A program made the position numbers and the translations under genes. Of a stretch of DNA of 41,203 nucleotides, positions 7,808 to 16,575 are shown piece by piece. The DNA is from Caulobacter sp. GTDB lineage: Bacteria; Pseudomonadota; Alphaproteobacteria; Caulobacterales; Caulobacteraceae. The notes under the pieces are model-generated. The model did not search any database and was not told where the DNA came from. It worked only from the letters and a program-made list of their open reading frames with translations. The stretch's first letter is position 1. Each line of letters opens with the position of its first letter. The DNA is taken from contig JAUSMJ010000049.1 of the NCBI GenBank assembly GCA_030645575.1, positions 1 to 41,203 on the forward strand. Reading direction: 5' to 3'.

Positions 7808-8605
7808 GTGTCCACAGCCTCCGCACTCCTCACCGTCATGATCGACGCCGCCCGCAAGGCGGCCAAGGGTCTCGCGCGCGACTTCGGCGAAGTGGCCGAG
7901 CTGCAGGTCTCCAAGAAGGGGGCCGGCGACTTCGTCACCGCCGCCGACATCAAGGCCGAACAGGTCCTGTTCGAAGCCCTGCTCAAGGCCCGCCCCGGCT
8001 ACAGCTTCCTCGGCGAGGAGCGGGGGCTGATCGAGGGCACCGACAAGTCGCACCGCTGGATCGTCGATCCGCTCGACGGCACGACCAACTTCCTGCACGC
8101 CATCCCGCATTTCGCGGTCAACATCGCGCTTGAGCGCGAGGGCCAGATCGTCGCGGCCGTGACCTACAACCCGATCACCCACGACACCTTCTGGGCCGAG
8201 AAGGGCAAGGGCGCCTGGCTCGGCAACGAGAAGCGCCTGCGCGTGGCGGCCCGCACGCGGCTGGACGAGACGATCCTCGGCACCGGCGTGCCGTTCATCG
8301 GTCGGCCCGGCCACGGCCAGTTTCTCAAGGAGCTGCACCAGGTGACCCAGCGGGTCGCCGGCGTGCGCCGCTTCGGCGCCGCCGCGCTGGACCTGGCCTG
8401 GGTGGCCGCCGGCCGCCTCGACGGCTTCTGGGAACGCAACCTCAGCCCCTGGGACGTGGCGGCGGGCCTGCTGCTGGTCACCGAGGCCGGCGGCAAGGTC
8501 ACCGACCTCGACGGCGCCGACTACAGTGTCGAGCGTGGCGACATCCTGGCGGCGAACCTGGAGCTGCACCCGCAGATTCTCGAGAAGCTCCAGGCGGCGC
8601 AGTAG
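7808..8605 (+). CDS. suhB: Inositol monophosphatase family protein (SuhB-like)
   Basis: This 265-residue protein belongs to the lithium-sensitive phosphatase family that removes phosphate from myo-inositol phosphate and related substrates using magnesium. Metal-binding motif 1 is WIVDPLDGTTNF (about 79-90), and motif 2 is WDVAAGLLLVTEAGG (about 216-230). GEE near residue 70 provides another metal ligand. E. coli SuhB also acts in rRNA transcription complexes, but the sequence cannot show whether this one does. The start is a GTG directly after the efp stop. A short hairpin repeat begins 6 bases after its stop codon. Confidence 0.92.
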   Translation: MSTASALLTVMIDAARKAAKGLARDFGEVAELQVSKKGAGDFVTAADIKAEQVLFEALLKARPGYSFLGEERGLIEGTDKSHRWIVDPLDGTTNFLHAIPHFAVNIALEREGQIVAAVTYNPITHDTFWAEKGKGAWLGNEKRLRVAARTRLDETILGTGVPFIGRPGHGQFLKELHQVTQRVAGVRRFGAAALDLAWVAAGRLDGFWERNLSPWDVAAGLLLVTEAGGKVTDLDGADYSVERGDILAANLELHPQILEKLQAAQ

Positions 8606-8610
8606 GCCGC

Positions 8611-8641
8611 AGGGGGCACGTACCTGCGGTACATGTCCCCT
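8611..8641. repeat. Short hairpin repeat, kind B copy 1
   Basis: Arms AGGGGGCACGTAC (8611-8623) and GTACATGTCCCCT (8629-8641) pair at 11 of 13 positions, with one further G-U possible, around a 5-base loop. It is closely related to the hairpins at 18607-18641 and 21113-21140. It stands right after suhB and could end or stabilise the transcript, although no T run follows. Confidence 0.75.
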
Positions 8642-8693
8642 CTCACCGCCGCACCTTGACGAACCCGTCACAGGACGCGGCTAATCCGGCCCC

Positions 8694-9752
8694 ATGACCC
8701 TTACCCGACGCTCCCTCGCCGCCGCGAGTCTCGCCATGGCCGCCAGCCCCGCCTTCGCCAAGTCCCGCAAACCGCGGCCCATCGTCATCGGCCACCGCGG
8801 CGCCAGCGGCGAGCGGCCCGAGCACACGCCGATGGCCTATCGCCTGGCGATCGCCCAGGGCGCCGACTTCATCGAGCCGGACCTGTGCATCACCAAGGAT
8901 GGCCATCTCGTCGCCCGCCATGAGAACGAGATCGGCGGCACCACGGACGTGGGCTCGCGCGCCGAGTTCGCCGCCCGCAAGGTCACCAAGGTGATCGACG
9001 GCCAGTCGATCACCGGCTGGTTCACCGAGGACTTCACCCTCGCCGAGATCAAGACCCTGCGGGCCCGCGAGCGCCTGCCGCAGCTGCGGCCGGAGAACGC
9101 GAAATACGACGGCCGGGAAGCGATTCCGACCTTCCAGGAGGTGGTCGCCATCGCGCGGGCGGCCGGCGTCGGCGTCTATCCGGAGATGAAGCACCCACGC
9201 CACTTCGCCTCCGTCGGCCTGCCGTTCGAACAGCGCATGGCCGACGCCCTGAAGGCGCTCGACCTCGAGTCCCGCACGGCGAAGGTGTTCGTCCAGTGTT
9301 TCGAGGTCGGGCCGCTGAAGACCCTGCGCGGCCTGACGAAGGCCCGGCTGGTCCAGCTGATCGACTCGGAGGGCTCGCCGGCTGACATCCCCGGCCTGAA
9401 GTACACGGACATGGTCACGGCCGACGGCCTGAAGGCCATCGCCGCCTATGCCGACGGCGTGGGGCCCGACAAGTCATACGTCGTCCCCACCGACGGCCAG
9501 ATCCTGCTGGCGCCGACGACCGTGGTCGCCGACGCGCACAGGGTCGGGCTGCAGGTCCACCCCTGGACCGTGCGAGCCGAGAATTACTTCCTGCCGACCT
9601 CGCTGCAACGCGGGGAGCCCGGCCCGACCCGCCCGCGTGAGCACGGCGATGTCGCCGCGATGTTCAGGGCGCTCTATGAGTCCGGGATCGACGGCCTGTT
9701 CAGCGATTTCCCGGGCCTGGCCGTCGCCGCCCGGAAGGAGTTCCTCGCATGA
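8694..9752 (+). CDS. Exported glycerophosphodiester phosphodiesterase
   Basis: This 352-residue enzyme of the GlpQ/GDPD family hydrolyses deacylated phospholipids to glycerol 3-phosphate and an alcohol. The N terminus MTLTRRSLAAASLAMAASPAFA is a signal peptide with an RR pair that could suit Tat export, so the mature protein should be periplasmic. The active-site core is GHRGASGERPEHT (33-45) with H34 and R35, followed by E61 and D63 (FIEPDL) and H76 (VARHEN). VYPEMKHP and VQCFE are further family pieces. No ribosome site is obvious. Its last codon overlaps the ATG of the DUF885 gene (ATGA), so the two exported hydrolases are translated together. Confidence 0.92.
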   Translation: MTLTRRSLAAASLAMAASPAFAKSRKPRPIVIGHRGASGERPEHTPMAYRLAIAQGADFIEPDLCITKDGHLVARHENEIGGTTDVGSRAEFAARKVTKVIDGQSITGWFTEDFTLAEIKTLRARERLPQLRPENAKYDGREAIPTFQEVVAIARAAGVGVYPEMKHPRHFASVGLPFEQRMADALKALDLESRTAKVFVQCFEVGPLKTLRGLTKARLVQLIDSEGSPADIPGLKYTDMVTADGLKAIAAYADGVGPDKSYVVPTDGQILLAPTTVVADAHRVGLQVHPWTVRAENYFLPTSLQRGEPGPTRPREHGDVAAMFRALYESGIDGLFSDFPGLAVAARKEFLA

Positions 9753-11035
9753 TCCGTTTCGCCCTGGTCGCCCTGGCGGCCTGCCTGCTGTTCGCCGCCG
9801 CCCCGGCCCAGGCGAAGTCACCGCTCGACCCGCTGGCCGAGCGTTATGTCAAGCTGAGCCTCGAGATTGGCGAGAAGGAAGACGGCTACATCGACGCCTA
9901 CTACGGCCCGCCCGAATGGCAGGCCGCCGCGAAGGTCGCGCCGCGCGATCTGCCGGCGCTGCGCGCGGACGTGGCCAGCCTCTCGTCCGCCGTCGCCCAT
10001 ATCAAGCCCGGCTGGCTGGTGGGCGACGAGCAGCGCCGCCGGCTGTTCCTGCTGGCCCAGCTGAAGGCCGCCGACACCCGTCTGCGGATGATGTCCGGCG
10101 AAAAGCTCAGCTTCGAGGACGAGGCCGAGGGTCTGTTCGGTGTCCGTCCCCAGCTCAAGCCCCTGTCGGCCTACGACCCGGTGCTGAAAGAGATCGAGGC
10201 CCTGGTTCCGGGCGAAGGGCCGCTGTGGCAGCGGGTCGATGCTTTCAACGACCGCTTCATCATCCCCGCCGACCGACTCAGGCCCGTCATGGACGCGGCG
10301 ATCGCCGAGTGCCGCAAGCGCACGATGGACCACATCGCCCTGCCGGCGAGCGAACGGTTCACCCTGGAGTTCGTCACCGGCAAGTCCTGGTCCGGCTACA
10401 ACTGGTACAAGGGCGACGCCACCAGCCTCATCCAGATCAACACCGACCTGCCGGTGCGACTGAGCCGGGCCGTCGATCTGGGCTGTCACGAGGGCTACCC
10501 CGGCCACCATGTGCTGAACATGCTGCTCGAGGAGCGGCTGAGCAAAGGCAAGGGCTGGGTCGAGTTCAGCGTCTATCCGCTGTTCTCGCCGCAGTCGCTG
10601 ATCGCCGAGGGCAGCGCCAACTACGGCATCGAGCTGGCCTTCCCGGGCGACGAGAAGCGGGCGTTCGAGGTCGCAACCCTCTATCCTCTGGCCGGCCTCG
10701 ATCCGAAGGACGCGGCCCGCTACGACGCCCTGCTGGAGGCGCAGAAGGCCCTCGCCGGCGCCCGGTTCACCATCGCCAGCGAATACCTGTCCGGCCGCAT
10801 CACCAAGGACCAGGCCATCGCCCTGACCCAGACCTACGGCCTGGTCTCGGCCAAGCGCGCGGCCCAGACCGTGGCCTTCACCGAGCAATACCGCAGCTAC
10901 GTGATCAACTATGGCCTGGGGCTGGACATGGTCCGCGCCTTCGTCGAGCGCGCGGGGCCTGACCCGGCGGCGCGCTGGACGGCGATGGAGTGGGTCATCA
11001 GCGGCCCGACGCTGCCGGGCGACCTGCTGCGGTAG
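9749..11035 (+). CDS. DUF885 family protein, exported putative metallopeptidase
   Basis: This 428-residue protein begins with a clear signal peptide (MIRFALVALAACLLFAAAPAQA) and should be periplasmic. It belongs to the DUF885 group of gluzincin-like proteins. CHEGYPGHHV (about 249-258) supplies a histidine/glutamate zinc-type motif, and LIAEGSANYG (about 286-295) supplies the likely third ligand. No substrate is established. The ATG overlaps the stop of the phosphodiesterase gene, which suggests a shared transcript and perhaps a shared envelope-salvage role. It is followed by a kind A palindrome in the gap to the convergent queD-like gene. Confidence 0.85.
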   Translation: MIRFALVALAACLLFAAAPAQAKSPLDPLAERYVKLSLEIGEKEDGYIDAYYGPPEWQAAAKVAPRDLPALRADVASLSSAVAHIKPGWLVGDEQRRRLFLLAQLKAADTRLRMMSGEKLSFEDEAEGLFGVRPQLKPLSAYDPVLKEIEALVPGEGPLWQRVDAFNDRFIIPADRLRPVMDAAIAECRKRTMDHIALPASERFTLEFVTGKSWSGYNWYKGDATSLIQINTDLPVRLSRAVDLGCHEGYPGHHVLNMLLEERLSKGKGWVEFSVYPLFSPQSLIAEGSANYGIELAFPGDEKRAFEVATLYPLAGLDPKDAARYDALLEAQKALAGARFTIASEYLSGRITKDQAIALTQTYGLVSAKRAAQTVAFTEQYRSYVINYGLGLDMVRAFVERAGPDPAARWTAMEWVISGPTLPGDLLR

Positions 11036-11042
11036 ATATCAC

Positions 11043-11141
11043 TGCGTCCTTCGACACGGCCCTGCGGGCCTGCTCAGGATGACGTACATCTTTGCTACGT
11101 CATGGTGAGCAGCGCTCGAAGAGCGCGTGTCGAACCACGCA
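11043..11141. repeat. Palindromic repeat, kind A copy 2
   Basis: The outer arms are 11043-11058 and 11126-11141 (16 bases, 14 paired). The inner arms are 11071-11086 and 11096-11111 (16 bases, 14 paired). It keeps the CC/CC and GG/GG internal loops of the copy at 7041-7158, while the inner stem ends and the outer arm TTCGACACG differ from TTCGAGACGC. It fills the gap between convergent genes (DUF885 and the queD-like gene). Confidence 0.85.
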
Positions 11142-11153
11142 GCCTGCCTCCGC

Positions 11154-11666
11154 CTACTCTTCCCGCGCCACGATCGCCGCCAGGGCCTCGGCGGAAATCT
11201 GCCGCAGCACCGTCTCCGGGTTCTGGTAGATCGCGCTGTTGGCGCCGTGCTCGAAGCATTCCACCGAGACGATCCAGCAGCGCCCCTTGGTGGCCGCTTC
11301 GATCATCGGCTGGGCGTGGTCGAACACGAACCGGGCGATCCGCTCGCAGCTGACGGCCGGCAGCACGCGCATGTCGCAAAGACCGAGGTCACGCAGGCGC
11401 ACGAATTCCTCGAAATGCGGGTCATCCGTCGCCACCAGGGTGGTGTGGTCGAAGGTCGCGTGCAGCCACTCGCGGATCGGCCCGAACCCGCCCTTGCCGA
11501 AGTCGACCACCCAACCGCGATGGTCCAGCTGTTCGGCCGCGAAGGTGAACTTGAAGCCCAGCGAATAGCCGTGCAGCAGGTTGCAGTGGCTCTCCGCCGT
11601 CCAGGCCCGCATGGCGCAGGACAGGCCGCGTTCGCCGCCATAGGTCTTGGTCGAGAAGTAGGCCAT
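11154..11666 (-). CDS. 6-pyruvoyl-tetrahydropterin/6-carboxytetrahydropterin synthase family protein, atypical
   Basis: This 170-residue protein belongs to the QueD/PTPS family, whose members convert dihydroneopterin triphosphate to 6-carboxytetrahydropterin (queuosine route) or related pterins. The catalytic cysteine of the family aligns with C28 in SHCNLLHGYS, H32 aligns with a zinc histidine, WVVDFG and FDHTTL match the family core, and the late glutamate is in FEHGANS. Two of the three usual zinc histidines appear replaced: AAH becomes CAM (M19) and HGH becomes HGY (Y34). H27 might compensate. It is also about 50 residues longer than E. coli QueD. It may be a paralogue with another substrate. 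No queuosine genes are adjacent. Confidence 0.8.
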   Translation of the reverse strand: MAYFSTKTYGGERGLSCAMRAWTAESHCNLLHGYSLGFKFTFAAEQLDHRGWVVDFGKGGFGPIREWLHATFDHTTLVATDDPHFEEFVRLRDLGLCDMRVLPAVSCERIARFVFDHAQPMIEAATKGRCWIVSVECFEHGANSAIYQNPETVLRQISAEALAAIVAREE

Positions 11667-11739
11667 CGGTGGGATATTCTGGTTCAGGATCGGTTTGAGG
11701 CCGGGTTTACGCCGCGGCGACGTGCGGAGCCAGACCCCG

Positions 11740-13584
<1,845 letters not shown>

Positions 13585-13594
13585 GCTCGGCCCC

Positions 13595-13623
13595 TTGCCT
13601 TCATCGCGGCCCTTCTGTATAGC
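13595..13623 (+). promoter_or_regulatory. Putative rpmE promoter
   Basis: TTGCCT (13595-13600), a 17-base spacer, and TATAGC (13618-13623) make a good sigma-70-type promoter. The predicted transcript start near 13630 leaves a leader of about 64 bases before rpmE. It lies in the divergent gap beside the ABC exporter start. Confidence 0.55.
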
Positions 13624-13693
13624 CGCCCGTCTTCGCTGGCCCCGACTTTCGGCGGCCGGACCCCATTTTTCTCCAAGTCGGTTGGACCGCCCG

Positions 13694-13921
13694 ATGAAAC
13701 AAGACACCCATCCCGACTATCACTTCATCACCGTGGTGATGACCAACGGCACGACGTACCAGACGCGCTCCACCTACGGGAAGGAAGGCGCGACCCTGAA
13801 CCTGGACATCGATCCGACCACCCACCCGGCCTGGACCGGCGGCAACGCCCACCTGCTGGACCGCGGCGGCCGCGTGTCGCGCTTCAACGCCAAGTTCGGC
13901 GGCTTTACCGCCAAGAAGTAG
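13694..13921 (+). CDS. rpmE: Ribosomal protein bL31
   Basis: bL31 bridges the ribosomal subunits near the central protuberance. The 75-residue protein starts [20 protein letters not shown] and contains [23 protein letters not shown] and the C-terminal [14 protein letters not shown] block (quoted in parts). It has no cysteine, so it is the zinc-free C-minus form, as is usual for alphaproteobacteria. It is transcribed alone: a promoter precedes it and a strong intrinsic terminator follows 22 bases after the stop. Confidence 0.96.
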   Translation: MKQDTHPDYHFITVVMTNGTTYQTRSTYGKEGATLNLDIDPTTHPAWTGGNAHLLDRGGRVSRFNAKFGGFTAKK

Positions 13922-13943
13922 TCTGCCGCACGGCGGATATCGA

Positions 13944-13978
13944 AAAGGCCGGCAGGGGCGACCCCGCCGGCCTTTTTT
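13944..13978 (+). terminator. Intrinsic terminator of rpmE
   Basis: AAGGCCGGC-A-GGGG pairs with CCCC-GCCGGCCTT around a CGA loop (a single bulged A), and the stem runs into six T residues. This is a textbook intrinsic terminator for the + strand. Confidence 0.9.
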
Positions 13979-13987
13979 GCTGTCTGC

Positions 13988-14017
13988 TGGACAAAATAGC
14001 CATTTGATGGCTATATT
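13988..14017 (+). promoter_or_regulatory. Promoter and operator of the Phd/VapC module
   Basis: TGGACA (13988-13993) and TATATT (14012-14017) form a promoter with an 18-base spacer. Between them lies the perfect inverted repeat ATAGCCAT-ttg-ATGGCTAT (13996-14014), the expected binding site for the antitoxin dimer. Transcription should begin near 14024, which is the antitoxin ATG itself, so the message is probably leaderless. Confidence 0.7.
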
Positions 14018-14023
14018 TTCGTG

Positions 14024-14272
14024 ATGGTCGATTACAGCGTCGCCGACGCCAGAAACAAACTGTCCGAATTGATCGACCGCGCCGTCAATGGCGAGGAGGT
14101 CGTGATAACGCGCCATGGCAAGCCCATGGTCGAGCTCAGGGCCAGCACCCCGCCGCCAAAGCGCATATCGAAGAAGTCGCTTGACTGGCTGAAGGCGGTT
14201 CGCGTGGGGCGTGTTTCCGAAGAGGACGCCGGCGCGTTGGTCAGTCGCATGCGTGACGAAGACTGGCAGTGA
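14024..14272 (+). CDS. Antitoxin of the Phd/YefM family
   Basis: This 82-residue DNA-binding antitoxin begins MVDYSVADARNKLSELIDRA, the standard Phd/YefM fold, followed by NGEEVVITRHGKPMVELR (about 25-42). The C-terminal part (KKSLDWLKAV to RDEDWQ) should wrap the toxin. A GTG lies one codon upstream, but the promoter position favours the ATG. It overlaps the toxin start by four bases (GTGA), so translation is coupled. Antitoxins of this type repress their own promoter, and the inverted repeat at 13996-14014 fits. Codon use is less GC-rich than in the neighbours, which suggests later arrival. Confidence 0.9.
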   Translation: MVDYSVADARNKLSELIDRAVNGEEVVITRHGKPMVELRASTPPPKRISKKSLDWLKAVRVGRVSEEDAGALVSRMRDEDWQ

Positions 14273-14691
14273 TCGTCTATCTGGACACCAGCGTTCTGGC
14301 GCCTCTCTTCTCCAACGATGCCTTGAGTGACCGGGCTGATCGCTATTTCAGCGGTGCTCTGCCGGCCGTATTCCTCAGCGATTTCGCCGCGGCCGAGTTT
14401 GCGTCAGCCGTGGCGCGAAAGGCGCGCACTGGCGCTCTTCTTGCTGAGGAGGCCCGCGCCACATTCGCGGCGTTTGATGCCTGGGCTTCGACGGAGGCGA
14501 CCCGTGTTCAGGTGTCCCCTGCGGATATTTCTGTCGCCGAACGCTTCATCCGACGGCTCGACCTGACTCTCAGGGCGCCGGACGCGATCCATATCGCCAT
14601 GGCCATCCGACTGGACGCCACGTTGGCGACCTTCGACAAGGCCATGGAGGCATCGGCCCGGACATTGGGCTGTGCGGTGGCGGACGCCTGA
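14269..14691 (+). CDS. vapC: PIN-domain toxin, VapC family
   Basis: This 140-residue PIN-domain ribonuclease is the toxin partner of the gene before it. The acidic metal-binding residues of the family are D6 (VYLDTSVL), E43 (AAEFASAV), D105 (RAPDAIHIA) and D123 (ATFDKAM), so the site looks intact. VapC toxins cleave tRNA or rRNA; which target applies here cannot be read from the sequence. The start is a GTG overlapping the antitoxin stop. The module sits between rpmE and rcdA, and its stop lies only five bases before the convergent rcdA stop. Confidence 0.92.
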   Translation: MIVYLDTSVLAPLFSNDALSDRADRYFSGALPAVFLSDFAAAEFASAVARKARTGALLAEEARATFAAFDAWASTEATRVQVSPADISVAERFIRRLDLTLRAPDAIHIAMAIRLDATLATFDKAMEASARTLGCAVADA

Positions 14692-14696
14692 CGCGC

Positions 14697-15215
14697 CTAC
14701 GCCGTTCCGAACGCGTCCCGCAGGCGGTCCATCTGCGACAGCACCGGATGGGGCGTGGTGACCTCGGACGCCTCGACATACATGCGCCGGTCCAGGTGGC
14801 GGACGCGGTCGTACAGCCGGGCCGAGCGGTCGAGCAGTTCCAGCAGCCCGAGCGGCAAATCATGCAGGGCCTCGGCCTCGCTGACCGACGTGTCCTCGGC
14901 GTCGAGGCGATAGCGGCTTTCGCAGGCCGCCTCGGGGGCCATGTCGCCCTCGCGCACGGCCCGCTGCACCAGCAGCCAGCTGGCGACGCGCATCAGCCGG
15001 GTGGTCAGGCGCATGCTCTCGGACGCGTAGGCCAGCGCGGCGTTGCGCGACAACAGCTTGGAGTCCTGCCGCCCGCCGCCGTCCAGATAGGCCGCGGTTT
15101 CCTCGACCAGGTCCATGCCCTCGAGGAAGGTGCGGTCGAACAGCTCCGAACGGGCGAAATCGGCAATCACGTTCGCCCGCCACGGCGCCGTCACGGGCGC
15201 GCCGAGTTCATTCAT
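14697..15215 (-). CDS. rcdA: DUF1465 protein, regulator of CtrA degradation
   Basis: RcdA is an adaptor in the Caulobacter cell cycle that, with CpdR and PopA, helps ClpXP destroy the master regulator CtrA and other substrates. This 172-residue protein matches the DUF1465 family in length and content. It is an all-helical sequence containing SELFDRTFLEGMDLVEETAAYL (about 24-45, quoted for position), SRNAALAYASESMRLTTRLMRVASWLL-type helices (start SRNAALAY) and RLYDRVRHLDRRMY near 135. GAGGGG 9 bases upstream supports the ATG; a TTG two codons earlier is possible. It is followed on the same strand by nothing but the Phd/VapC module facing it. Confidence 0.85.
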   Translation of the reverse strand: MNELGAPVTAPWRANVIADFARSELFDRTFLEGMDLVEETAAYLDGGGRQDSKLLSRNAALAYASESMRLTTRLMRVASWLLVQRAVREGDMAPEAACESRYRLDAEDTSVSEAEALHDLPLGLLELLDRSARLYDRVRHLDRRMYVEASEVTTPHPVLSQMDRLRDAFGTA

Positions 15216-15300
15216 GGACAAGGTCGCCCCTCACAAAACGCGCGGGATCAACTTCCCGCATTGCTCCGTTGGCTGCAACGGACGTGCCAAGCCGGGCCCG

Positions 15301-15510
15301 TCAGTCCTCGCCAAACCTGAAAAACGCATCGGCGGCCGACTTGCTGGCCCGTTTCTTTTCGATCTGCGCGCGGGTGCGGGCGATTTCCGCCTCCAGCCTC
15401 TGCACGCGCTCTTCCAGATCGGCCACGCCGTAGAGCTCCAGATCCTCGTGCAGCGCCTGTGTCAGGGCCTCGCCCCTTTGTCCGCGCGGACCGGCCGGTT
15501 CCTCCAGCAT
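15301..15510 (-). CDS. DUF1192 family protein
   Basis: This small 69-residue protein matches DUF1192, conserved in alphaproteobacteria and of unknown function. The core DLEERVQRLEAEIARTRAQI (about 31-50) is a short coiled coil, followed by EKKRASKSAADAFFRFGED, the characteristic family end with AAxxFF. GGGAGG lies 9 bases before the ATG. It lies upstream of rcdA on the same strand, 85 bases away, and is divergent from the quinone oxidoreductase gene. Confidence 0.85.
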   Translation of the reverse strand: MLEEPAGPRGQRGEALTQALHEDLELYGVADLEERVQRLEAEIARTRAQIEKKRASKSAADAFFRFGED

Positions 15511-15594
15511 CGCGAGGGCCTCCCTATCGCCATCGACGGCTTTCACGATATCAGACGCTCGCGGACGATAACACCCAAGTCCAGGAGCGAGACC

Positions 15595-16572
15595 ATGGCC
15601 GAGCCGAGCATGACCGCCATCGCCGTCGAGGGCGGCAAGGGGCCGGCCCAGGCGCTGAAGCCCGTCACGGTCGCGCGGCCGGTCCCGAAAGATGGCGAAA
15701 TCCTGATTCGTGTCAGGGCCGCGGGGATCAATCGTCCCGATCTGCTCCAGCGGCTGGGCTTCTATCCGCCGCCGCCGGGCGCGCCCGACACCCTGGGCCT
15801 GGAGGTCGCCGGCGAGGTGGTCACCGGCGCGGGCCGCTGGACGGCGGGCGACCGGGTCGCCGCGCTGCTGGGTGGCGGGGGTTATGCGCAATACGCCGTG
15901 GTCGATGCCCGCCACGCCCTGCCGATTCCCGCCGGGCTCGACTTCACCCAGGCGGCCGGCCTGCCCGAGACGGTGTTCACCGTCTTCGCCAACGTGTTCG
16001 AGCACGGTGGCCTGAAGGCCGGCGAGACCTTCATGGTCCATGGCGCCACGTCCGGCATCGGGGTGACCGCCATCCAGATGGCCAAGGCGGCGGGCGCGAA
16101 GGTCATCGCCACCGGTCGCGGCGCGGACAAGGCCGCCCAGGCGCTGGCGCTGGGCGCCGATGTGGCCATCGACACCACGACCCAGGACTTCGCCGAGATC
16201 GCCCAGGCCGAGGGCGGCGTCGATGTGGTGCTCGACATGGTCGGCGCCGCCTATTTCGCGAAGAACCTGGCGGCGCTGAAGACCGGCGGCCGCATCGTCT
16301 ATATCGCCGCCCAGGCCGGCGGGACGATCGAGCTGCCGATCATGGCCATCATGCAGAAGCGGGCCGTGATCACCGGCTCGACCCTGCGGCCGCGCTCCGC
16401 CGACGAAAAGGCCCGGCTGGCGGCCGAGATCGAACGGATCGTCTGGCCGTGGGTCGAGGCCGGCAAGGTCAGGGCCGTGGTCGACCGCACCTTCCCGCTG
16501 GCCGACGCCGCCGGGGCCCACGCCTTCCTCGAGGCCGGGGCCCATGTCGGCAAGGTCGTGCTGGAGGCCTGA
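15595..16572 (+). CDS. NAD(P)H:quinone oxidoreductase, zinc-free MDR family
   Basis: This 325-residue enzyme of the medium-chain dehydrogenase/reductase superfamily resembles PIG3/QorA-type quinone reductases that lack the zinc ligands. After the start MAEPSMTAIAV, the substrate domain contains GINRPDLLQRLGFYPPPPG (about 47-65) and PDTLGLEVAGEV. The cofactor domain has HGATSGIGVTAIQMAKAAGA (about 149-168), where GATSGIG is the Rossmann loop. AGGAG stands 9 bases before the ATG. It is followed three bases later by the AspH-type gene, so the two are likely one transcript. The physiological acceptor is unknown. Confidence 0.9.
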   Translation: MAEPSMTAIAVEGGKGPAQALKPVTVARPVPKDGEILIRVRAAGINRPDLLQRLGFYPPPPGAPDTLGLEVAGEVVTGAGRWTAGDRVAALLGGGGYAQYAVVDARHALPIPAGLDFTQAAGLPETVFTVFANVFEHGGLKAGETFMVHGATSGIGVTAIQMAKAAGAKVIATGRGADKAAQALALGADVAIDTTTQDFAEIAQAEGGVDVVLDMVGAAYFAKNLAALKTGGRIVYIAAQAGGTIELPIMAIMQKRAVITGSTLRPRSADEKARLAAEIERIVWPWVEAGKVRAVVDRTFPLADAAGAHAFLEAGAHVGKVVLEA

Positions 16573-16575
16573 GCG

